Source of the DNA: Edaphochlamys debaryana
Taxonomy: Eukaryota > Chlorophyta > Chlorophyceae > Chlamydomonadales
DNA length: 64,000 nt
Assembly (NCBI GenBank): GCA_016858145.1
Contig: JAEHOE010000001.1
Coordinates: 868,001-932,000, forward strand
Direction of reading: 5' to 3'
Shown here one piece after another: positions 33,337-42,431 of this stretch (the first letter of the stretch is position 1; the number at the start of each line of letters is the position of its first letter). Made by a program: the position numbers and the translations under genes. The notes under the pieces were generated by a model. It saw only the letters and a list, made by a program, of their open reading frames with translations, was not told where the DNA came from and did not search any database.

Positions 33337-35135
33337 ATGCTGAGCGCCACGAACAGCGTCACCAAGCCGCCGTGCAGGCCGCGCACTCGGCTTGCGCACG
33401 CCTTCGCTTGCAGCCTGCCGTGCCCTCACCGGCAGCCCAATGAGCCACACGGCCGCCGCATGACCGTCCTAGAAGTAGCCAGTGCTCACACGGACCCTGC
33501 CGCTCTGAGCGAGCTGTCGGCCCGCGCAGCATCCACTGCTCCTTTGCGTCACTGCGATGAGCTTGGGCAACTTGGGCTTCCTCGCCGCGGGCTACTAGCG
33601 CTGGCGGCCATTGCTGCCAGCAGCCTAGCCAGTGGCGACCGGTTTGCACGCGCCGATGGTGGGGGCGGAGGGCCTGGGGAGGGTCGGGGCTCGAGGGATG
33701 CGTGGCTACCCTTGGCAGGGCCTGCGGGGTGGTGCGTGGGTGCCAACCGACATGCATGGGCCGGCCAGTGTGTCGGGTCGTGGTACACGGGATGGGAGTA
33801 GGTCACACTACATGTCTGGGGTGCGGATAGGAGGAATCCGGTGGGTATCACCCGACCTGCCGCTCACGTTCACCCCATGTGCTCCATGCCGCCCGCCGGC
33901 CTGCCTCCGCCCCCTCAGACCCTGCCGCTGAGCTCCCCGCAGCCACCTCCGCCCCCGGCCCAGCCACCCTGTCGGAGTACTCCAACACCCAGCAGCGGTA
34001 CCGCCTCATGGTCCCCGCGGCCTGGGACGTCAAGGGGAAAGCCGGTGCGATGCCCGGGCGGCAACCGGCTGCAAAGGCTTAGGGATGTTTGGGTTGTCAT
34101 CCAAGCTATGTATGTGCTGCCGCCGAGAGGAGAGCCCAGCAGTTCGTAAGGCGCCTCCTGCATGGCTGCACCCGGCAACCCCGCAGGCGCTGACGTGCTG
34201 TTCGAGGACCCCGCCCGCCGCTCCACCTCGGTGGGGGTGACCGTCAACCCGGTCAAGGTGGGCCTGGGGGCGGACTGCGTGGAGTACCGTGTGCGCGGCT
34301 GCATTAGCAGGGTTGCACTGCTTGCTCCAAACCAGCTCCGTTACTAGCTCACTGGCTGACTGACCCTCCGCGGCCCCTGCCGCCCCCCAGGTGTCCTCCA
34401 TTGAGCAGTTCGGGGGCCTGGACGACGTGGGCGCCAAGCTGCTGAACGCGGAGCGGAGCAAGGTGGGCGGGGGGGGGGGGCTCACCGACGAGCGCTGGCT
34501 GCAGACCGGGGCGGGGTGGGGCCCAGGGCCTCACGCCCGCTCCCAAACCGCGGAACCGGTTGACTGGCTGCAGCCGGGGCGTCGCCACTCGCTAGGAGTG
34601 GCACTGGCGTAGAAGGAAGCACCTGCGGACGGGTACATCACTCCTGCCCCTCCTACCATATCCTCACACAGGAGAGCACTCTGGACGTGTCGCTCGTCTC
34701 GAGTGCCACTCGTACGGGGGCCACGGGGGCCACGCTGTACGAGTACGAGTACGAGCTGGACTCCACGCGTGGGCGCAAGCGCATCCTCAACACCGTCACC
34801 ATCTTCAACAGCAAGCTCTACATCCTCAACGCGGGTACGTGGGGCTGTGAGGCGGGCGAGGGGAGGGAGCAGGTCAGATCGGGATCCCAAAGCAGGACTT
34901 GAAGGTGACGCTGGGCGGTTTTGCTTCGGGCCTCTATTAAATGCCCTGCCCTGACAGCTGCCGTCTACGTGCCCGCGTGGGATGTTCCTCTTCTGCTCAT
35001 GTGCACCCCTGCTTCCCCGCGCTGCCCACCGGCGCAGCCTTCAAGTGCGAGAAGGACTCGTGTGGTGGGGCCGAGGTGCAGGCGGGCGTGGCGTTGCTGC
35101 GGAAGGTGGCGGGGACCTTCGACGTGCTGGCGTGA
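33337..35135 (+). CDS. PsbP-domain protein, thylakoid lumen
   Basis: Exons: 33337-33658, 33919-34044, 34187-34257, 34391-34462, 34672-34834, 35038-35135; 283 residues. The first 107 residues are a bipartite presequence: a basic, Ser/Ala-rich chloroplast transit part, then LPRRGLLALAAIAASSLA with a twin arginine and an ARA cleavage motif before Asp, which points to Tat import into the thylakoid lumen. The mature part is a PsbP/Mog1 fold: YSNTQQRYRLMVPAAWD, DVLFEDPARRSTSVGVTV, VGAKLLNAERSK, LYEYEYELDS, RILNTVTIFNSKLYILNA and a C-terminal FKCEKDSC. Proteins of this type (PPD, PPL) help assemble photosystem II or I or NDH complexes. Which PPD class this is I cannot tell. Two cysteines in the tail could form a disulfide. 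Confidence 0.9.
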
Positions 35136-35585
35136 GGGGGCGAGGACGAGGTGCGTTGCATGGTGATGGCGTGATGCATGGTGGACTGAGGGGAGGCGGG
35201 ACGAGGTTGTGCATCAGGTCAGCTAGCTTGCGGGCAGGTGTGGCATCGGGTGGGGAGGGAGAGCGTGAGGAAGAACAGGTGAATGCGTGGCGGGCTCGGC
35301 GGGGGTGCGGTCGGGTGAGCGTGCTGGAGCGTGCCATCAGCTGTCGGCACCTGATCTCGCTGTAACGCAGAGAGGCAGAGAGGACGGCCACCGTTACTGC
35401 TATTCTGCCCCAAATTGCTTCTCTGCCGTCTCAGCGCGCTTATGTAGTACACGCTGCCTGCGCGACTCCACCTTGCGACCCCAACTCGTGAACCCTGAAT
35501 GTGCGCGCCGTGCATTATGCATTTGCTTTGCTTTCCAGCGTGATCAACCTAGACGGTGAACCGTGAGCTTCTACGGCGGACAGCG
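35136..35585. other. Short intergenic spacer
   Basis: 3'UTR of the PsbP-domain gene with a TGTAA signal at 35361-35365, followed by about 220 bases that should hold the promoter of the next gene. Nothing else is visible. Confidence 0.5.
35361..35365 (+). terminator. TGTAA poly(A) signal of the PsbP-domain gene
   Basis: TGTAA about 225 bases after the TGA stop, in the expected 3'UTR position for a volvocine gene. Confidence 0.55.
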
Positions 35586-38500
35586 ATGGCTCAATTCTGG
35601 TTGCTGGTTCTGATTCTAGTTACTAGGCAAGCAGCATGTCTAGAGCTCCCGGAGCATATGCTTCGAAAGCCGGAGCTGGACGCGAACTGGAAGAAGGCCG
35701 TGCATACACATGCGCTTACCGAAAGCGCGGACGGTTCCTTCGTGGTAAGATCGTTGCTGTGGTCACTGCTGTGAGCTACATGGAGGGAGATAATGACGGC
35801 GGGGCTGGAGGGCTCTGTTGCGGCCGGAGGGGCTGGAGCGCCGAACGCCCCTGGGCACCCCTGCCTGAGGCAGGACCCGGAGCCACGAGCCCCTTGTTGC
35901 AGGCATCAGTGGCTCTGGGCATGTCCAGCAAGAAGGGGATACATGGCTGCCTGGATGGGGGTGCAGCGGAGGGTGGGCCACAGCGGCTGATAGTGGCGGT
36001 CGGGGGTCCCAACCAGCACCCCCTTTCTCCTCTCGCACTTAACGTTCCCTCCCCGTCTGCCTTCTAGCCGGTCTTACTCCCTACCTGCCCCCTTGACCCC
36101 CCTAGCGGCCCCTGTCCGGGCTGTTTGACGTGGAGGTTCTCAAGCGCAAGCCCCGGGTGCTTTTCGGGTACCTGTCGGCGAAGGACTGGGCCTTTGTGGA
36201 GTTCCTGTGCTTCCTGCACGCATCGTGGCGGCAAGTGGAGCTGTGGCGATGGGGAGACGGGAGCGTAGAGGCGCGGCGTACGGAGGGGGCTGCGAGCTGT
36301 GAATAAGACTGGATGTCGCTCGTTCCTGGATCCCGTCGTTCCCGGGTTCCGTGGCCTACCGTGCAGTGCACTGTCCGGCACGATGCATCCACCCTCGGGT
36401 AAAAAACGTTGAGTCCTCCCTTCTCCCTGCCGTTCCTCTCCTTGCCCTTGCCCCGTCCACCCCAACCCCCAGCTACGTGACCTCCATGGCCCAGCCCACG
36501 GGCTACCGCATAGACCTGGTGGTGTTCGCGGAGGGGCGCTGGCTGCGGGAGGTGGCGGCGCTGTGCCAGGTGCTGGACCTGGACGAGCTGGAGGAGGGTG
36601 GGGCGGGGGGGAGGGGCTGGGGGGGTGGGTGTGGAGATTTACCGCACTGGGGTGAGGGAGAGAGGTGGTGACGCGGGGGCAAGCGTGGAGTTGAGCGGTT
36701 GCGGTGAATAGGGGATCAGGCGTCAAATTCGTCAGGGAAAAGGTTGGACGGGTGGGTGGGTAGGTACGAGGCACGAGGTGCCTTGGTTGTGGCCCCTGAC
36801 TGGCCTTCCCGCACCCTCCTTGACGCTCAGACGACTACAACCGCATCCGGCGGCTGGGCAATGCGGCCGCGTGCTTCGTGGTGCCCTACCCGCGGGCCCC
36901 GCCTCAGGTGCGAGCGTCCAACGTAGCTAAGGGCACGGGACCTCTGCCCCTCCTTAGCGCTTTGTAGCTCCGCATCCGCCCCAGCCTCTCTCCTGCTTCC
37001 TTGCTCAGGTTTGGCAGAACTACCCCTTCGTCTCCTCCTACCACTTCCTGGCGGACGAGCGTGTGCAGCGCCTGCTGGGGGAGAACTACGGATACGCGCT
37101 GAAGACAGGTGGGGGCAGGGACGGCATGTTTCGCATGGGCTGCCACGGCGTGGAGTCCCGTTTGCCCCCGGAGCTTACGTCCTGGGCCCACCCGCGGACC
37201 ACCCCCTCTGGCCCCCAGACCTCGACTGCTTCATCACGCCCACCCTCATCCACCACTTCCCGCAGCAGCTAGAGGTGGGGGACTCGGGATCGCCTGGGAT
37301 GCCCAACCCCTACTGCAATCGCTTCGTATGCGCACTCGCTACTGACCTTCTTCAGTCACGCCCACACACCGACGCCCTCGACCCTCGCCCCAACCCCCCT
37401 CCCTCCTACCCGCCAGGTGGGCTACATGCCCTACACGCCCCACCCCACTACCGGCGAGCGGCTGCGGGCGGTGGCGGCCTCGCTTGGACTCACACACGCG
37501 GGCATCCACGACATCGGTGCGTTAGGGGGAAGAGGATCGGGGTGGGAAATGCGGAAGCCGTAGGGCAGGGCAGGGCAGGAGCTCGGGGCAGCACGTGCAC
37601 AGCTCACCTGGGCGGATACGCCAAGGTCCCACCGGCACACAGCCACGCTACACAGCAGGTGCTCACCCATACGCAAACCTGCGACCACCTACCACCTGTG
37701 GCATTGTGTTCTTCTGCCCATCTGGGTGGATATGCTGACGTCCTACACAGCCACGCTGCACAGCAGGTGCTTACCTGCGACCACCTCTTCGCGGGGCGAT
37801 GTGGCCTTTCCACCACCACCCTTTCATGCACGGCCCGTGCTCCCTACTCCTCCCCCAGGCCCCACCTGGTACGGCGACGTGCCCACGCTGCTTGCCCTGG
37901 CGTCCGCCTCGCTGCCGCTGGTGCACCACCTTCTGGACCGCCACTTCGACAAGGCCCCGGACGGCAGCTGGAGGCAGAACTGGGCGCAGGGGGAGGTGCG
38001 GAGGTCCAGGGATGTGGTGGGGGGCGGAATGTCGGGACGGGATGGAGGCTTGCGGTGGGATTCGTCTGGATTGGCAGGCGCTCATTCACACCTCCCCTGC
38101 TGGTTGGTCGGGCTGGAGGGGTTGGGTGCAGTCCACATCCCACCCCGCCCCGACTCCCCCCTCCCCCGCAGGGCTGGCCCCTGTGGTCCAAGGACATGGC
38201 CGTCATGTACGCCCCCGACATCCTGCTCAGCCACATGGTGCAGCACTGGGAGCGGAGCAAGAAGTGAGGGCGGCGGAGGGGAGAGTGGGGGAGGGAGCAG
38301 GTACTGGAAGCGATGTGGGTCGGCGAGGGCGCCACAATCCTCATGCCTCGGGGTCGCAGGGTGATGTGGGTCGGCGCGGGCGCCTTACTCCTCATGTCTG
38401 GGGTCTCATATAGATGTGGGTCGGCGAGGACGCCACGGGGCTCTCCTACTGGGGTCGCAGGACGATGTGGGTCGGCGAGGGGGCGTGCTGTGACGGGGCT

Positions 38501-39108
38501 TCCGTAAACCTGCTGGATCAGCGCTCGCCTCAGCCCGCTGCTCTTTGACCCACCCTGCTTCCGCCGCCAAGGTACGACGTGCACGGCGATTCGGAGCGCT
38601 ACACCTTTGCGCTCTACCACATCCACCTGCAGCACGGGGACGGGGACTTCAGCAAGTTCGAGGTGCGAGGGTGGGGCAGAGGAGGGCTCCTCGGTTCCTG
38701 CTTTCAAACAAGCGGTGCACAGACCGATACACGTCGTATTCCTCCCTCTTTCCTCCCTCTTTCGACTCATGCACGCTGTTCACCTGCCATTTCCTCATTT
38801 TGCAGTTTTTCAAGCACCATTACGATGGCAGGTGCGTTTCCGCATGCCTCCACAGATGGCCTTCACGGGACGGATGCGGATCACCTTAAAGGACCACCCT
38901 AAGCCGCCCATCTCCATCTCCCACCATCCTGGCCCCTCACCCACCCCTCCCCCCCAGGGACATCACCCAGGGGCTGGACTTCAACCTTGTCCGGGACTAC
39001 GCCCTGTGGCTGGCGGTGTCCACGTGGCGACACGTCAGGGGGGGGCAGGCGGCGCTGCAGGCGGGGGCTGGGGCAGGAGGGCTGGCGGCTGGGGCTGGAT
39101 CGGGGTGA
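35586..39108 (+). CDS. Secreted DxD-containing protein, possibly glycosyltransferase-like (12 exons)
   Basis: Exons: 35586-35744, 36106-36230, 36473-36597, 36831-36907, 37009-37108, 37219-37274, 37417-37516, 37859-37995, 38172-38263, 38572-38662, 38806-38831, 38958-39108; 412 residues. A cleavable signal peptide (MAQFWLLVLILVTRQAAC) opens the protein. The body shows RIDLVVFAEGRWL, NYPFVSSYHFL, DLDCFITPTLIHHF (a DxD-like motif), MPYTPHPTTGERL, LWSKDMAVMYAPDILLSH and ERYTFALYHIHLQH. The order, strand then DxD then C-terminal region, resembles GT-A nucleotide-sugar transferases; algae have an uncharacterised family of this look (I believe DUF7164). The assignment is tentative. Intron 2 has a GC donor (TGGCG/GCAAGT). 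Exon 11 is a 26-base micro-exon. Confidence 0.7.
37607..37786. repeat. Two-copy 114-bp tandem repeat in intron 7
   Basis: Units start at about 37607 and 37721 and share CTGGGYGGATAYGC, CACAGCCACGCT, ACAGCAGGTGCT and CCTGCGACCACCT, with small indels between. The array lies wholly inside intron 7 of the DxD-protein gene. Confidence 0.75.
38312..38484. repeat. Four-copy, about 50-bp minisatellite in intron 9
   Basis: GATGTGGGTCGGCG recurs at 38312, 38363, 38413 and 38464, so the period is 50-51 bases. Linking sequence (GCCAC, CTCCT, GGGGTCGCAGG) is also shared but decays along the array. Confidence 0.85.
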
Positions 39109-39279
39109 GGGGGTCCAAGCCGACTTGGCAGAGGTAGCTAGCAGCTAGCAGTAGGGATGGGGTCCCTTGTGAAGCAGGGGGGATCGCTGCGGTCTCAGCT
39201 GGTACCCAGCAAAGGCGTTGGCAGGGCGGCGGAGCAGCCTGGTTGTCCTTCGACCCGCACGAGTAACGCCAAGGTGCGG

Positions 39280-39284
39280 TGTAA
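39280..39284 (+). terminator. TGTAA poly(A) signal of the DxD-protein gene
   Basis: TGTAA about 170 bases after the stop at 39106-39108. Confidence 0.55.
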
Positions 39285-39301
39285 TTGCCATGGCAAGGGC
39301 A

Positions 39302-39315
39302 TTACATGCATTACA
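39302..39315 (-). terminator. Paired TGTAA poly(A) signals of the kinase gene
   Basis: TTACA occurs twice on the plus strand, nine bases apart start to start, about 290 bases beyond the kinase stop codon. Confidence 0.5.
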
Positions 39316-39602
39316 TCACATGCACGGACAGGGCAGTGTCAGCCCCATCAATACCTCACACATGTAATCTTAGTTGCCCTGGGCCAGTTGTGTGCCAGTT
39401 GTTGTTGCAGAAGCCCCGCCGCTCAGCCCGCCTCATCCGGCGCCGCATCGGCTCTGTTTACCCGTACGCAAAGCCTCCTCTGCCGCCTGCCCCCGGAGTG
39501 CCCAGTCCGCCTCCCCGCATGATCAGGTCCGCATCCACTCGTGCTCCATCCAGCAACGTGGTCGGCCGGCACTGCTGTGCTCGCGGCTGCTTGCGTACAT
39601 GC

Positions 39603-41383
39603 TCATTGCTGCAGCCACTCGTGCTGCAGAGCCTGTGCTGCTGAAGGACGGCGCCGCGGGTCGGGGTCCGTCAGGAGCCGCAGGTAAGCCAGTAGCTCAG
39701 GAGGCACGAAGTCGGGCAGCGGGTACTCCATCTGGCGGCTGAAGGCGTAGAACTCAATAGGTTGGTCTGTGTGCACGAGGAGCAGCCAGGAGGGCGTCAA
39801 ATGCGGGCTTCAAGAACAGCAGACCCGTGCGCACGTGCCTCGCCCTTACCCCCCCACCCCTGCACGCCCTTGCTTCCCCAAGCCCGTGCGCACCGTGCAG
39901 GAATGCCATTTCAGCTAGCACACAGCCGGCCGAGAAGACATCTGCCTTCTCCGTGACTCCATGCGCGGTTGGCACGCCCCGCTTGGAGGCAGTGACCTCC
40001 TTGGCCATGTACAAGAGGGTGCCACCGCCCTCCGTCTCGAAGTGGCCAGTCCGTCTGGACCGCATGACGGCGCAGCCAAAGTCTGCCAGGAGGGTGCCGT
40101 GAGCACATCTAGCGTCAGCAGTGCTGTACGGTGCTGTACGGTGTCGTGCCGTGCGGTGGGCGGAGGTGGGCGGTAGTCCTTGGCCCTACCACCGCCAAAC
40201 CAACCAAGCTGGCCTGGAAAGCGCCGAGCCTCTCACACACCCATTGCCGTCGTAAATTGGCCCCCACCTGCGATCTTGAGCTGCTCTCCCTTGAACAGCA
40301 GGTTCTCGGGCTTGAGGTCCAGGTGGATCATTTGGGCCTCGTGGACCTCGTGGAGCGCCTCCAGCAGCTGGCGCATTACCAGCCTGAGGCTGGCCTCGTC
40401 GAAGAGGAGGACGCTGCCGTGCGCAATTCCGAGCTGCCTCGCACGAATGTCCTGTGGGGACCGCAACAACCATGCAAGTTCTCAGCGGCACATATAGCTG
40501 GTGCGCACTCAGCGCAAAGGGCAAGGGCGTGCAAGGGCGCGGCGATGCGTGGGGCAGCAGTATTGTAACTGTTCAGGGCAAGCCCAAGCTCACCATGAGA
40601 TTCGCCAGGCTGCCCCCGTCGCAGTACTCAAGGAGAAGCGCCGGCCGCCTCGTCCCCTTGTAGGTGAACTCTGCGCTGGCCGCAAGCAGCTGCAAACTGC
40701 CGCTAGCGCCCCACATGCGCTTGAGGGTATCAACCTCATTAGCGAAGCCGAAAGTGCTGGCCCCTGGCTGGAGGAGCTTAAGCGCGGCGGACTGAACCCG
40801 ACCGTCCGGTAGGGGGACCCAGACACGGAAGACCTCCCCGAACGTGCCCTTGGTAAAGGGCTTCTCGCTCAGGAACTGCACCTCACGAAGGCCGTTGTAC
40901 CACATGTAACCATCCGGGTCCTGGCCGAGGGCGGACGGAAGCAGGCAAGATGTCGACGGACGGCTGCCAGACGACAGCGGGGGCGGAGGGACACATCCAA
41001 GCCGGACCACACAGCCGGAGAGCGTCTCACCATGGGGGAGTGTGGCAGCTGGACCAGGTTGATGGGCGCCTTCTTGACACTGCAGCTGGGGGCAGGTGGC
41101 TGGATGACCACGACGAACCCCTCCGGAACAGTCTGTGGGGAGCGCGGCGGTCACACGTAATGTGCGTGGCGCGGGTGCGTCGACATGCGAGCGCGGGCAG
41201 CGCGGACAACTTGCTCACCATGCCGGGCCTGCACAGCTCAGGCGCAGGTTCGAGCTCATCCCAGCAATCCGGCACGGTGTCGGCCGAAGACGTCGTCCAG
41301 TCGCGCAGGCTCACATCCGCGAACGATGGCTGGGGCGACAGCTCGGCCTGGGCACTGGAGACGTGGTTGCCCTGCTTCCTCAT
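39603..41383 (-). CDS. Serine/threonine-type protein kinase
   Basis: Exons in gene order: 41219-41383, 41031-41132, 40594-40920, 40268-40451, 39894-40082, 39603-39766; 376 residues from the ATG used. Kinase motifs are complete in order: KGTFGEVFRV (glycine loop, about 113-122), AALKLL (K137), NEVDTLKRM (alpha-C Glu), LLLEYCDGGSLANLM (hinge), HLDLKPEN (D243, N248), KIADFG (D260), LLYMAKEV (APE region, here AKE), KADVFSAGCVLAEM, and a short C-lobe ending EWLQQ. It should be active; HRD is HLD (a non-RD kinase) and APE is AKE. The N-terminal 90 residues are not kinase. An acceptor-like CTAATTAACACAG precedes the ATG in frame (GAC GCG ATG), so one or more 5' exons may lie at 41490-41660. Partner and pathway unknown. 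Confidence 0.85.
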
Positions 41384-42431
41384 CGCGTCCTGTGTTAATT
41401 AGAGGCAATAGCGGCAGTTACAGCCAGAGCTGTCACCGAGCTGCAACCCCCATCGACCGTTCTGTGTGTCCGTCGCCAAAATGCGCACGGTTATGCCATC
41501 GCAGCCCTCCACACCGGCTTCCACAGGCAGCGATCGGAAGCTGTCACAGCCTCTCGAGGAGTTCCGGGGTGCAGGTGGTGAATTGCACGGTCGACTGCGC
41601 CATGCGCGAGCCCAAAGGCGAAGGCCGCGCCTTTGGCGGCCTGAAGTGCTATGAACATGCTGTAAGGCGCTGCAGGACGGGAGGGAAAGGTAGCTACTGC
41701 TGGCGGCGGTGTGTGAAGGGCTGATCGCGTGGGTGTCTGTGTATGCTGGGTACCAGGCAACTGCAGACTACACGGTACAACTGAGTTGGCCGAGCCAGCA
41801 GGCCGAGCTAGTACTGCAGCCACGGCGCTCGTGCGTCGTGCCATGCTCCTTCAACTCCTCCCTGCTCCTCAGAGGTCCGCAGCCGGCCGCCTGTTGCCCT
41901 TCCTTCCCCTTTGCTGCGCGGGGGATATGCCAACCTCCCCCTTTGCGCTCAGCTGCATCCCTCCGCTGCCGTCTGGTCTGCACCACGCTGCACGGCTCGA
42001 GCCTCAAACGGTCCACCTTTGCCTTCCTTGGTCGGCACGGCGCGCAACACGTCCTAACACCACCACCCGCCGCCTGCGTCTTCAACAACTGAACACAGCT
42101 GAATGGCCCTCTTGCCTGCAGAGTCTGCAGACCCACGAGGCAACCGAAGCATGGACCGAAGCAGGACCAAGATCGGTCTCACCCCCTCCTGCCAACACAA
42201 TGCCCAGCCTCGTTGCTTCCAGTGTAGACCCACTAGTCAAGCAAGCAGCAGGACCAAGCTCGGCCTCGCCCCCTTCTACCTTTCCGCTCCACATGCTATA
42301 GGATGAAATTATAGAGGCCATGAAGCACCATCTTGCCGGAGAGCCTGCAGCTCCTTGCCGGATCCGAACAGCCGCAACCGCCGGGAGCAGGTGGAGGGCG
42401 GGGCTTGGGCTACACGGCGCGGGCTATGCCG
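41384..42431. other. Intergenic region between the kinase and PILS-like genes
   Basis: It may hold a first exon of the kinase gene; a minus-strand frame with an ATG near 41650 begins MFIALQAAKGAAFAFG but has no clear matching donor. A 190-residue plus-strand frame (41729-42301) looks like chance. A GCAGGACCAAG-containing segment is repeated at about 42161 and 42249. No poly(A) signal is placed for the PILS-like gene. Confidence 0.45.

Larger units (their letters stand above)
39109..39602. other. Convergent intergenic region with poly(A) signals on both strands
   Basis: Plus-strand TGTAA at 39280-39284 suits the DxD-protein gene. TTACA at 39302-39306 and 39311-39315 gives TGTAA for the kinase gene on the minus strand. 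The two signals are about 20 bases apart, so the 3'UTRs probably meet or overlap. Confidence 0.55.

Noticed and set aside
34961..35037. Alternative acceptor (CTGACAG at about 34960) for the last PsbP exon
   Set aside because: It would insert an unconserved hydrophobic stretch and shift away from the FKCEKDSC ending; the acceptor at 35037 closes the frame.
38312..38484. Regular 50-bp repeats resembling a CRISPR array
   Set aside because: The unit has no separate repeat and unique-spacer structure, lies inside a spliced intron and belongs to a eukaryotic genome; it is a minisatellite.
41729..42301. 190-residue plus-strand frame
   Set aside because: No motifs and no bias; lies between two well-supported minus-strand genes.
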